Positions 29,410 through 37,436 of a DNA stretch of 41,921 nt are shown in pieces. Each line of letters starts with the position of its first letter. Within the stretch, counting starts at the first letter, position 1. Source of the stretch: Betaproteobacteria bacterium. GTDB taxonomy: Bacteria > Pseudomonadota > Gammaproteobacteria > Burkholderiales > SG8-41. The translations under genes were made by a program, and so were the position numbers. The stretch lies in the NCBI GenBank assembly GCA_028292435.1, contig JAQGMI010000084.1, forward strand, positions 1 through 41,921, given 5' to 3'. The notes under the pieces are model-generated. The model had not been told where the DNA came from and did not search any database. It was given only the letters and a program-made list of their open reading frames with translations.

Positions 29410-30612
29410 ATGAGCGGTCCGCTCGCCGGCATCCGGATCATCGACCTGACGACGGTTATCCTCGGCCCGTACGCCACCCAGAAATTGGGCGATCTCGGTG
29501 CCGACGTGATTAAGGTCGAGTCGCGCGACGGCGACAATATGCGCCACTCGGCGCCGATGAAACATGCGGGGATGGGCCACATCTTCCTGCATCTGAATCG
29601 CAACAAGCGTTCGGTCGTGCTCGATCTTAAACAAGCGGCCGGCCATGCCGCGATGTTAAAGCTGTGCGCAAGCGCCGACGTGCTGATCTACAACGTGCGG
29701 CCGCAGGCGATGGCGCGCTTGAAACTCAGCTACGATGATGTGCGCGCGGTGAACCCGAAAATTATTTACGTCGGCGCTTATGGCTTTAGCCAGGATGGGC
29801 CCTACGCCGCCAAGCCGGCTTATGACGATCTTATCCAGGGCATGGTCGCGCTGCCCTCGATCGTCGAACAGGCCGGCGGCGACCGCCCGCGGTTCGTGCC
29901 GTCGACCGTTGCCGATCGCATCACCGGGCTCAACGCCGTCAATGCGGTGACGACCGCCCTCTTTCAGCGCGAGCGCAGCGGCGTCGGCCAGGCAATCGAA
30001 GTGCCGATGTTCGAATGCCTGACCGAATTTGTCCTGAGCGATCATATGGGCGGCAAGACGTTCGAACCGCCGCTTGGGCCAATGGGATATCCGCGCCTGC
30101 TGGCCGAGCATCGCAACCCGTACAAGACGAAGGACGGCTATCTTTGCCTGCTCATATACAACGACAAACAATGGCGAAACTTTTTTCGCATCATCGGCAA
30201 TGAGTCGATGTTTGAAACCGACGCACGGTACTCGAGCCAGGGCAATCGCTCACAGCACTTTGCCGAGTGCTATGCGTTTGTCGCCGGGCACATCAAAACG
30301 CGCACCAGCGCCGAATGGCTTGCCGCATTGACGGCCGCCGATATTCCCGTGATGCCGCTAAATTCGCTCGAGGATTTGCTAGCCGATCCGCATTTGAACC
30401 AGACCGGATTCTTTTCAGTCATCGATCATCCCAGCGAAGGCCGGTTGCGCTCGATGGGCGGCACGAGCCAGTGGTCGCAAACGCCGCCCGACGCGCCGCA
30501 TCCTGCGCCCAGGCTCGGCGAGCACAGCGCCGAAGTCCTGCGCGAAGCCGGCTATACCGACGCCGACATAGCCGGCATGATTGCAACCGGCGCAACCCAG
30601 ACGGCGGGCTGA
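29410..30612 (+). CDS. CoA-transferase, CaiB/BaiF family (class III)
   Basis: This 400-residue class III CoA-transferase moves CoA between carboxylic acids through an aspartyl thioester. The N-terminus PLAGIRIIDLTTVILGPYATQKLGDLGADVIKVE is typical, and Asp169 in STVADRITG aligns with the catalytic aspartate of formyl-CoA transferase. HLNRNKRSVVLDLK and the C-terminal SMGGTSQWSQTPP segments fit the family. The substrate is unknown. The start at 29410 is set by the family N-terminus. It ends 5 bp before an acyl-CoA dehydrogenase gene, which suggests that one activates and the other oxidises the same acid. Confidence 0.92.
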   Translation: MSGPLAGIRIIDLTTVILGPYATQKLGDLGADVIKVESRDGDNMRHSAPMKHAGMGHIFLHLNRNKRSVVLDLKQAAGHAAMLKLCASADVLIYNVRPQAMARLKLSYDDVRAVNPKIIYVGAYGFSQDGPYAAKPAYDDLIQGMVALPSIVEQAGGDRPRFVPSTVADRITGLNAVNAVTTALFQRERSGVGQAIEVPMFECLTEFVLSDHMGGKTFEPPLGPMGYPRLLAEHRNPYKTKDGYLCLLIYNDKQWRNFFRIIGNESMFETDARYSSQGNRSQHFAECYAFVAGHIKTRTSAEWLAALTAADIPVMPLNSLEDLLADPHLNQTGFFSVIDHPSEGRLRSMGGTSQWSQTPPDAPHPAPRLGEHSAEVLREAGYTDADIAGMIATGATQTAG

Positions 30613-30617
30613 CAGTC

Positions 30618-31784
30618 ATGGATTTTTCGCTCTCGGCAGACCAACTCGCGATTCGCGCGGCCATTGGAAAAGTCTGCGCCGCGTTCGACAGCGATTATTG
30701 GTTGCGCAAGGACACCGAAGGCGGTTTTCCAGACGATTTTCATGCAGCATTCGCGCGCGATGGCTGGCTTGGCATCGCGATGCCCGAGCAATACGGCGGC
30801 GCCGGCCTCGGCATCACGGAGGCGGCGCTCATGATGCAAACGGTTGCCGTGTCCGGCGCTGGCATGTCGGGCGCCTCCGCGCTGCACATGAATATCTTCG
30901 GCCTCAATCCAGTCGTCGTGTTCGGCACGGACGAGCAAAAGCAACGCTGGCTGCCGCCGTTGATCGCCGGCACCGACAAGGCCTGCTTTTGCGTGACCGA
31001 GCCGAATACGGGTCTCAATACGACACGGCTCAAAACCAGGGCGGAAAATCGCGGCGATCATTATCTCGTGTCAGGCCAGAAAATCTGGATTTCGACCGCG
31101 CAGGTTACCAACAAGATGCTGCTGCTCGCGCGCACCACGCCGCTCGAACAGTGCGCGAAGCCCGCGCAAGGCCTGAGCCTCTTCTATACCGATGTCGACC
31201 GCAAATTCGTGGAAGCGCGCGAAATTCCGAAGATGGGCCGCAAGGCGGTCGATTCGAACCAGCTTTTTATCGACGGCCTCAAAGTGCCGCTCGCCGATCG
31301 CATCGGCGAGGAAGGCCGCGGCTTCGAATATATTCTCCACGGCATGAACCCCGAGCGCATCCTGATCGCCGCCGAAGCCGTCGGCCTCGGTCAGGTCGCA
31401 CTGCAACGCGCAGCACTCTATGCGAAAGAACGCATCGTGTTCGACCGGCCGATCGGCCAGAACCAGGCGATCCAGCATCCGCTCGCCCAACGCTGGATCG
31501 AACTGGAAGCGGCGAGCTTGCTCGTCTATAAGGCGGCGTCACTTTACGACGAAGGCAAGCCGTGCGGTGCCGAATCGAATGCGGCGAAATACTATGCGGG
31601 AGAAGCCGGCTTCAAGGCGTGTGAAACGGCCGTCATGACGTTGGGCGGCATGGGCTACGCGCGGGAATTTCACGTCGAACGCTATCTGCGCGAATCACTG
31701 ATCCCGCGCATCGCGCCCGTCAGTCCGCAACTGATTCTCTGCTACATCGCCGAAAAAGTGCTCGGACTGCCTAAATCTTATTAG
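30618..31784 (+). CDS. Acyl-CoA dehydrogenase family protein
   Basis: This 388-residue flavoenzyme of the acyl-CoA dehydrogenase family would introduce an alpha-beta double bond into an acyl-CoA. Recognisable segments are the N-terminal helical domain, the FCVTEPNTGLNTTRLKT flavin loop (C-V-T-E-P), YLVSGQKIWIS, GMNPERILIAAEAVG and GGMGYAREFHVERYLR. The usual catalytic glutamate near the C-terminus (YEGT) is replaced by PVSP, while a glutamate precedes Arg in GMNPER, the position used by isovaleryl-CoA and long-chain enzymes, so the base is probably there. It lies 5 bp after the CoA-transferase gene. Its stop overlaps that of the convergent amidase gene. Confidence 0.9.
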   Translation: MDFSLSADQLAIRAAIGKVCAAFDSDYWLRKDTEGGFPDDFHAAFARDGWLGIAMPEQYGGAGLGITEAALMMQTVAVSGAGMSGASALHMNIFGLNPVVVFGTDEQKQRWLPPLIAGTDKACFCVTEPNTGLNTTRLKTRAENRGDHYLVSGQKIWISTAQVTNKMLLLARTTPLEQCAKPAQGLSLFYTDVDRKFVEAREIPKMGRKAVDSNQLFIDGLKVPLADRIGEEGRGFEYILHGMNPERILIAAEAVGLGQVALQRAALYAKERIVFDRPIGQNQAIQHPLAQRWIELEAASLLVYKAASLYDEGKPCGAESNAAKYYAGEAGFKACETAVMTLGGMGYAREFHVERYLRESLIPRIAPVSPQLILCYIAEKVLGLPKSY

Positions 31785-32608
31785 GCGGCCGGTCCGGTAA
31801 ACGCGCGGTCGTGCTCGATCGACGGCAGCATGCCGCGCACCTTCAGGACTTCATCGACGTTGATGTCGGCGATCGCGATGCCGGGCTCCGCACCCAGTTC
31901 GGCAACGATGCGGCCCCAGGGATCGATGATCAGTGAGTGTCCGTACGTCATGCGATTACCGGGATGATCGCCGCACATCGCCGGCGCCAGCACGTAACTA
32001 AGATTTTCAATCGCGCGCGCACGCAGCAATGAGTGCCAGTGCGCGACGCCGGTTTCGCGCTGGAACGACGATGGCACGGCAATAAACAACGCGCCCGCCT
32101 GCGCCAGCGCCCGAAAGAGCTGCGGAAAGCGCAAGTCATAACAGATGGTCATGCCAAGCGGGCCCCACGGGGTTGCCGCAACGACCGCACGGTCGCCGGG
32201 CTGGTACGCGCTCGACTCGCGAATGACTTTCCCGCTCGGCAATGTCACGTCGAACATATGAATTTTGTCGTAGTGCGCCGCGATCGCGCCGTCCGGCGAC
32301 AGCAGATACGAGCGATTGGCCATGCGCTCGGCGTCGACCTTGATCGTCAGCGAACCGACGAGCAGCCAGGTTTTGGTTTGCTGCGCCAGCGCGCGAAATT
32401 TTTCGAGCGCCGGGTGCCCGGCTTCAGGCGGCGAGTTATCGCGCATGACGCGGCCGCTGCCATCGAGCAGCGCCGCATATTCGGGCAGCAAAATAAGCTC
32501 GGCACCACTCGCGGCGGCGGACACGATGGCCGTTTCGGCGGCGAGCAGGTTCGCCGCCATGTCGCTGCCGGAATTAAGCTGCACGCACGCCGCTTTAAAA
32601 GCCGTCAT
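31781..32608 (-). CDS. Carbon-nitrogen hydrolase, Nit1/Nit2-like
   Basis: This 275-residue nitrilase-superfamily amidase has the complete catalytic triad Glu43 (LLPEYAA), Lys115 (YDKIHMFD) and Cys156 (TICYDLRFP), with RARAIEN and SLIIDPWG motifs typical of the Nit branch. Members hydrolyse deaminated glutathione or omega-amides of 2-oxo acids. The start at 32608 gives the conserved N-terminus; GGAG lies about 11 nt upstream, somewhat far. Its stop shares bases with that of the acyl-CoA dehydrogenase. Confidence 0.9.
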   Translation of the reverse strand: MTAFKAACVQLNSGSDMAANLLAAETAIVSAAASGAELILLPEYAALLDGSGRVMRDNSPPEAGHPALEKFRALAQQTKTWLLVGSLTIKVDAERMANRSYLLSPDGAIAAHYDKIHMFDVTLPSGKVIRESSAYQPGDRAVVAATPWGPLGMTICYDLRFPQLFRALAQAGALFIAVPSSFQRETGVAHWHSLLRARAIENLSYVLAPAMCGDHPGNRMTYGHSLIIDPWGRIVAELGAEPGIAIADINVDEVLKVRGMLPSIEHDRAFTGPAA

Positions 32609-32681
32609 GTTTTGCGACACTCCACCTGGGTTGTGCAACGAAGCGCGCCCGCATTGCGGGCGGCCAGGCCTGCGGGCCGGA

Positions 32682-33197
32682 TTATTTACCGAGCGCCGCC
32701 GTGCGCTTGGCGATTTCTTTCATCACTTCGTCAGTGATATCAGCTTGCGAACTGTTGTAGACGGCCTGCTGCAGAATCAGGTCGTACTTGCCGGCTTCGG
32801 CGATGTTCTTGATGATCACGTTGACCTCGGCCAGAAAACCGCTGAACGATTCGCGTTTTCGCACCTCGAAATCCTCGGCCATGCTTCGTTGCATCTGCTG
32901 ATATTGCTGCAGCATCGCGGCAATACGCTTTTCCTTCGCTTGTCTTTCCGTTGCCGACATCGTTGCGGCGTTCTTTTCGAGTTCTGCCGTCAGGCCGTTA
33001 CCCGTTTTCTGCATTTCGGCGAGTTGCTGCTCGCGCGGCGCGAATTCTTTCTTTAGCTGCTCGATCGCCTGCTTCGCCAGTGCCGATTCATTTTCGATGC
33101 GCGCGACGTTGACGTAGCCGACCTTGGTCGGCTGTGCGATTGCCTGCGCGGACAAAAGCGCAAATACGGCGAGTGAGTAACGAAAAAATTGGCTCAT
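32682..33197 (-). CDS. Periplasmic chaperone of the Skp/OmpH family
   Basis: This 171-residue protein has a signal peptide ending near residue 21 (AQAIAQ), then KVGYVNVARI and a long charged helical region (about 45-120) rich in Gln, Lys and Glu, the tentacle of the Skp jellyfish fold, and a C-terminal beta part with DLILQQAVYNSSQADITDEV. Skp holds unfolded outer-membrane proteins in the periplasm. GGAG 5 nt before the ATG at 33197 fixes the start and excludes a 59-codon upstream extension. In most proteobacteria skp sits next to bamA and lpxD; here it is alone, so it may be a second copy. Confidence 0.85.
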   Translation of the reverse strand: MSQFFRYSLAVFALLSAQAIAQPTKVGYVNVARIENESALAKQAIEQLKKEFAPREQQLAEMQKTGNGLTAELEKNAATMSATERQAKEKRIAAMLQQYQQMQRSMAEDFEVRKRESFSGFLAEVNVIIKNIAEAGKYDLILQQAVYNSSQADITDEVMKEIAKRTAALGK

Positions 33198-33331
33198 CTT
33201 TTCTCCGGGACCGGACAGCTTGAATTCAAAGCGGATATCTCGCCTGCGTGAGCTATCCAAGTGGCCACATTGTAACCTTTCGAATGTGCTTTCGCCACCG
33301 CACGCCCCTGCGCCTGCCCCGTAAATCCGCC

Positions 33332-34306
33332 TTACTCGGCCTTCAGACCTGCGTCTGCGATTACTTTGCGCCACGCAGGAACTTCGCGTGCGAGCTGACG
33401 CCGCAAATCGTCCGGGGTTCCCGGCAAAGGCGTTGCGCCAAAAGTCAGCAGCCGTTCACGCACGTCAGGCTGGTTCACGATGGCGAGTATTTCCGAATTG
33501 AGCTTTTTGATAATGTGCGCCGGCGTTTTCGGCGCGCAGTACATGCTGAACCAGCCGCTCGTATCGAAGCCCGCGATTCCCGCTTCAGCCAACGACGGCA
33601 CGTCCGGCAAAATCGGCGTTCGCTTCGTGGTCGTTACGGCGAGCGCATTCAGCGTGCTCAGTTTGATATGAGGTGCCAGCACGAGCACGTTGTCGATTGC
33701 CACCTGCAATCGGCCGCCAAGTATGTCGGGCATCATTGCGCCGGTGCCCTTGTAAGGAATGAACACCATGTCGATGCCGGCCATGCGTTTGAACATTTCA
33801 CCGCTCAGGTGCTGGACAGTGCCGGGCGTCGATGCGCCCCATGAGACTTTACCGGGACGCGCCTTCGCGTAGGCGATGAATTCGCTCACGGTTTTTACGC
33901 CGATCGACGGATGTGCGGCCATTACGTACGGCGTCGTCGCTACGAGGGCGAGCGGCTCGAGATCGCGCTGCACGTTGAATGTGGTGTCCTTGTAGAGGCT
34001 GCCCACGATGCTGATCGACGAGCCCGAGACCAGCAGCGTGTAGCCATCGGGCTGCGACTTCGAGACGATTTCCGCGGCGATGATACCGCTCGCGCCCGCC
34101 CGATTGTCGACGACCACCTGTTGACTCAGGCGCTCTGACAATTTTGCCGCAACGAGCCGCCCGACCAGATCGGTACTGCCGCCCGGCGTAAAACCGACGA
34201 GTAGGCGGATCGGGCGTTGCGGATAATCGTTTTGTGCCAGTGCCGGCAACGCGGTCAGGCAGCCGCCCAACAGCAATAGTGTTACGGCCGATGGTGTGGG
34301 ATGCAT
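33332..34306 (-). CDS. Bug-family substrate-binding protein, last gene of the selenoprotein operon
   Basis: This 324-residue periplasmic receptor has a signal peptide ending near residue 24 (PALAQ), then YPQRPIRLLVGFTPGGSTD, VVDNRAGASG, KSQPDGYTLLVSG, FIPYKGTG and LPDVPSLAEAGIAGFD, all diagnostic of the Bug/TctC family. GAGGAT precedes the ATG. It follows the 376-residue uncharacterised gene after 41 nt on the same strand, so it is probably co-transcribed with the MFS transporter and the UGSC selenoprotein and may bind the small carboxylated compound that system handles. No TctA/B genes are adjacent. Confidence 0.9.
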   Translation of the reverse strand: MHPTPSAVTLLLLGGCLTALPALAQNDYPQRPIRLLVGFTPGGSTDLVGRLVAAKLSERLSQQVVVDNRAGASGIIAAEIVSKSQPDGYTLLVSGSSISIVGSLYKDTTFNVQRDLEPLALVATTPYVMAAHPSIGVKTVSEFIAYAKARPGKVSWGASTPGTVQHLSGEMFKRMAGIDMVFIPYKGTGAMMPDILGGRLQVAIDNVLVLAPHIKLSTLNALAVTTTKRTPILPDVPSLAEAGIAGFDTSGWFSMYCAPKTPAHIIKKLNSEILAIVNQPDVRERLLTFGATPLPGTPDDLRRQLAREVPAWRKVIADAGLKAE

Positions 34307-34347
34307 TTTTATCCTCGCTTTTAATTTTTATATTGACGGCCGGCGGG

Positions 34348-35478
34348 TTACTTCGATACCCGCCACGGGGTGCCGTCCTTGCACTCGATTGGCACCGTGA
34401 TGTTCTGCGATGCCAGCCGCGTTTGCACCGACAGGCTGTGCGTACCAGTGCCGCCCATGACGACAATCACGATGTCTTCGGGCTTTTCCGCGATCGGCAC
34501 GCCGAATGCAGGATCGAAATCCGCGTATTGCTTCAAAATCTTTTGACTGAAACTCGTCAGATTGCCGCGTGGAATATTGCCAAACGGCAGGCGCCCGTAT
34601 TCCCAGATGAAACGCTTGACCTCGGCTTTGCTATAGCCGCCGTTCGCCAGCAGGCGCGCATGCTGCGGACACAAAATCAGCAGCGGCTGCCCTTCCCCGT
34701 TCGTATTGCGATTGCCGACGTACGGAATCGACAGAGCGAGCGTGCGCAGCAAGTCCTTCGCCCTCTGACTGCCGCCGTTGTCGTCGATCATGGCGGCCGG
34801 ACACGCGGGAATCACCGTCACCGCGTTGACGTCCGCCGCGTAACCCCGCTCGACGTGCAACGGCTGCCACGGATTCTCTTCTTCGTTCTCCGCGATGCAG
34901 TGGATGAAACGCGCGATATGTCCCTGCGTATGGATATTGATCGAACCCGGTGTGCCCCCGACGTTGATCATCGTCAGCTGCAGTGCACGCCCGATAGTGC
35001 TCGTACTGCGCCAGCGGCTTCCCGTATGGTTATAGCCGCTGTTCAGATCGATGGCCGTGCGCACAGGTCCGTTCACGATCGGCAATGGCGACGTATTGTG
35101 CGTCGACGTCTGCACCGCATCGAGATTGAAGAGCGGCTGCGCGACCGCTTTCACGCACGCGATCAGCACCGGCATGTATTCGGGCAGGCAGCCTGCCATG
35201 ACCGCGTTCGCCGCAATCTTCTCGATCGTCGCCAGTCCGCCTTTCGGCGCAAGCGTGCCGATCACCTCGCCGGCCTTCCAGCCAAGTTCACGCTCGACGT
35301 AATCGGTCATCGCGGCGACGCGCGCCTGCGTCGGCGGTACGATCGGCAAGCCGTCCGTCAGGTCGTGCTCGAGAAACCACGCGTTGATGCTTTCCCAATC
35401 GTCTTCAAGTTCAAGCAGCGGTGCGTCACCGGCGTCGGCCTCGGCGTTGCGCACTTCAGCGTTCATGCGGGCGTTCAT
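34348..35478 (-). CDS. Uncharacterised protein coupled to the UGSC selenoprotein
   Basis: I do not recognise a described function for this 376-residue protein. It has no signal peptide or membrane segment. Strongly patterned parts are DGLPIVPPT (42-50), GTLAPKGGLATIEKIAANAVMAGC (74-97), PLPIVNGPV (131-139), the Gly/Asn-rich INVGGTPGSINIHTQGH (171-187), ENEEENPWQPLHVERG (197-212) and IVIVVMGGTGTHS (337-348). Conserved-looking cysteines are Cys97, Cys194, Cys226 and Cys270. Its ATG overlaps the UGSC stop codon as ATGA, so the two are made together; proteins with this VPPT and MAGC pattern seem, from memory, to be frequent neighbours of UGSC proteins. It may be the larger partner or enzyme of a seleno-redox pair. 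Confidence 0.75.
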   Translation of the reverse strand: MNARMNAEVRNAEADAGDAPLLELEDDWESINAWFLEHDLTDGLPIVPPTQARVAAMTDYVERELGWKAGEVIGTLAPKGGLATIEKIAANAVMAGCLPEYMPVLIACVKAVAQPLFNLDAVQTSTHNTSPLPIVNGPVRTAIDLNSGYNHTGSRWRSTSTIGRALQLTMINVGGTPGSINIHTQGHIARFIHCIAENEEENPWQPLHVERGYAADVNAVTVIPACPAAMIDDNGGSQRAKDLLRTLALSIPYVGNRNTNGEGQPLLILCPQHARLLANGGYSKAEVKRFIWEYGRLPFGNIPRGNLTSFSQKILKQYADFDPAFGVPIAEKPEDIVIVVMGGTGTHSLSVQTRLASQNITVPIECKDGTPWRVSK

Positions 35479-36080
35479 TTAGCCTCCGTGGCGCTGCGGG
35501 CGCGATTACCGGGATGGACAAAATCGACTTTGGTCTCTTTTTCGATCGCACTCTGCCCGGTCAGTTGCCGGATCACGACCGGATAGGCGCTGCGAGCGAG
35601 CTCGCGCACCTGTTCCGGCGTCAGGTCGTTCAATGGATGCGGCGTGACAAGCAGCGGCAATTCATCAAGCTGCAGATTTTTCGCCGCCAGCCTTCCGTGT
35701 GTGAGAAATGCCGTCGATACGATCGTCGAAGTCGGAACGCCGCGCTTTTCGAGATACGCCGAGTCGTGGATACACCACGACGTGCAGCCGCCTCAATCGC
35801 CCCAGGCGTTGACGAGCGCTTCCACCTTGCCCTCGAGCTCATGCGCGATCAATTTACTCGACGTGAAATTTTTGCGCACGGTGTGTGTCTGCACGCCTGG
35901 ATAGTCCGCGCGTATCATTTCTTCGATGTACTGGATGAAAAGATTCGCGTTCGGCTTGATGTTATCGATAAAGCCGATCGACTTTCCTTCGAGCGTGCCG
36001 AGCCGCCGCGCGAGTGTCGCGCGGGCCGCAGCGCGCTGGCCGACCGGATTGACGAGCTTGATTGTGCCTGCTGCATTCAT
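35475..36080 (-). CDS. UGSC-family selenoprotein with in-frame UGA (Sec96)
   Basis: This 201-codon frame contains one internal TGA, at 35795-35793 (codon 96), and remains open and family-like on both sides. The N-terminal part has LEGKSIGFIDNIKPNANLF and a helix ending VEALVNAWGD; the C-terminal part begins GGCTSWCIHD and continues with EKRGVPTSTIVSTAF and TPHPLNDLTPEQV. This is the layout of UGSC-family (seleno)proteins, in which G-D-U/C-G-S-C is the redox motif; here it reads U96-G97-G98-C99, with Cys103 nearby. A SECIS-like hairpin follows the UGA. AGGAGG 7 nt before the ATG gives strong initiation. The ATG overlaps the MFS stop and the final TGA overlaps the next ATG. If UGA acted as stop, a 95-residue fragment without the active site would result. 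The reaction is unknown; a thiol or selenol redox role is inferred. Confidence 0.88.
35763..35795 (-). promoter_or_regulatory. Bacterial SECIS element candidate with its UGA
   Basis: On the minus strand the UGA (35795-35793) is followed by 11 nt, then a perfect 7-bp stem GTCGTGG (35781-35775) pairing with CCACGAC (35769-35763) around the loop TGTAT. The loop begins 18 nt after the UGA and has G at its second position. Both agree with the general bacterial SECIS pattern recognised by SelB. Confidence 0.75.
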
Positions 36081-37240
36081 GCTTGATCCTCCTGAGTTAC
36101 TGCTTTCGTTGGCTTGCGCCGGCTGACGACGCCGCCGGCGGCCATCATCGCTGCATTGATATAAAAAACCGGCGGCAAGCCAAAAGCCGATACGACGAAA
36201 CCGAACACGGCTGGCGCGATCACGCGCACGAGATTGTTGACCGTCAAACGCAGCCCCAGTGCTTCGCCCGAACGCCCGTCCGCCGCCATGCTGAACATCA
36301 GCATCGTGGCGATCGGCTGGCCGCAGCCGGTACCGAGCCCGAATATAAACGATACCAGCGCCAGCATCACCACACGGTCAAACAACGGCACGAGCGCGAA
36401 GCCGATGGCGGCGGTAAAAAACGAGTACGCGAGTAATTTATCTTCGCCCAGGCGCTTGACCAATCGCGGCAGCGCGAAGCGCACGATAAACGAAGCGACG
36501 GCAAACGTCGCCAGCACCGAGCCAATTGCCGACGCCGAAAGGCCAATGCCGACCCCGTAGACCGGTATATAGAACTGAAACAAGTCGGTGCCGAGCTGGA
36601 CCAATGCGCCGATCACCAGAATCCGCACCACCGCAGGATCGGCGAGCGTTTCGCCAAGCGGCGCGCGCGGCGTCGTGCGGCGGCTTCCGCCCGGCAACAT
36701 TTTCCCCCAAACGGCAATCATGATGCCGGTCACCAACGCAAATGCCCCCGCCACCACGCATGCGAGCGGGAAACCCAAATGATCGATCGAGAATCCGGCG
36801 ACGAGCGGACCGAAAAAATTCGAGGTGGCGCCGACGAGACTGAAATTGCTGAAGCTGGCAGCGCGTTTTTCCGGCGCGCTCAACACGCCAACCAGGTTTT
36901 GGACAATCACCAGAAAAAACGCGAACGACATGCCGGACAACAGACCGCCGAGATAAAGCGCCGGCAGGCTGTGCACGAAATACGGAATCAGCAGGCCGCC
37001 CGAGCCGCACACCGCGCTGAATAGTAATGGCCGGCGTGGGCCTGAACGGTCGCCCCATGTCCCAGCGGGCCATGACAATAACAAGGGACATACATAGTAC
37101 AAAGCGACCAGCAGTCCGACCTCGGTCGGACTGGCGCCCAAATCGAGCGCGAAGAGCTGCAGCACGACGCGCGAAGCGTTCACGCCGACAAAGCCGATGA
37201 ACGTGACTGCAAATACCAGGTTTAATGCCATCAAACGCAT
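36077..37240 (-). CDS. Major facilitator superfamily transporter
   Basis: This 387-residue membrane protein has about twelve hydrophobic segments and the MFS loop motif between helices 2 and 3 (GTWGDRSGPRRPLL, about 61-74), with a cytoplasmic central loop (about 180-200). The substrate is not readable; the fold resembles small-molecule efflux or uptake carriers. Its stop overlaps the selenoprotein start (ATGA), so it heads a translationally coupled operon. The ATG at 37240 is used; a second ATG three codons later is possible. A TATAAT box lies 25 nt upstream. Confidence 0.88.
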   Translation of the reverse strand: MRLMALNLVFAVTFIGFVGVNASRVVLQLFALDLGASPTEVGLLVALYYVCPLLLSWPAGTWGDRSGPRRPLLFSAVCGSGGLLIPYFVHSLPALYLGGLLSGMSFAFFLVIVQNLVGVLSAPEKRAASFSNFSLVGATSNFFGPLVAGFSIDHLGFPLACVVAGAFALVTGIMIAVWGKMLPGGSRRTTPRAPLGETLADPAVVRILVIGALVQLGTDLFQFYIPVYGVGIGLSASAIGSVLATFAVASFIVRFALPRLVKRLGEDKLLAYSFFTAAIGFALVPLFDRVVMLALVSFIFGLGTGCGQPIATMLMFSMAADGRSGEALGLRLTVNNLVRVIAPAVFGFVVSAFGLPPVFYINAAMMAAGGVVSRRKPTKAVTQEDQA

Positions 37241-37264
37241 AGGCCGGCGGGTGTGCGAGCTGCG

Positions 37265-37270
37265 ATTATA
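37265..37270 (-). promoter_or_regulatory. -10 box candidate of the MFS/selenoprotein operon
   Basis: A perfect TATAAT on the minus strand lies 24 nt before the MFS ATG, in the 196-bp gap with the divergent permease gene. The hexamer 17 nt upstream (CCACGC) does not resemble a sigma-70 -35 box, so the promoter may need an activator. Confidence 0.4.
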
Positions 37271-37436
37271 AGGTCAGTGGTCTGCGCGCGTGGCGGCCGG
37301 ACGCACCGCAGACGACGTGTAAGGCGCTGCCGACACGCTTTCAGCCCTTGCGCCGATACGCGCCGCTTCGAGGCGCCGTTACGCTTGCTTATTCGGCCGC
37401 TTTTGTGCTGCCGTTCTAACGACCCATTGCGCAACC

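Noticed and set aside
32650..32664. GC-rich hairpin between the amidase and Skp genes, as a terminator
   Set aside because: The 6-bp stem GCCCGC/GCGGGC is followed by more GC sequence and no T run.
35793..36080. Reading the UGSC gene as a pseudogene with a nonsense mutation
   Set aside because: The frame after the TGA is intact for 105 codons, the TGA is exactly at the family's Sec/Cys position, and a SECIS-like hairpin follows.
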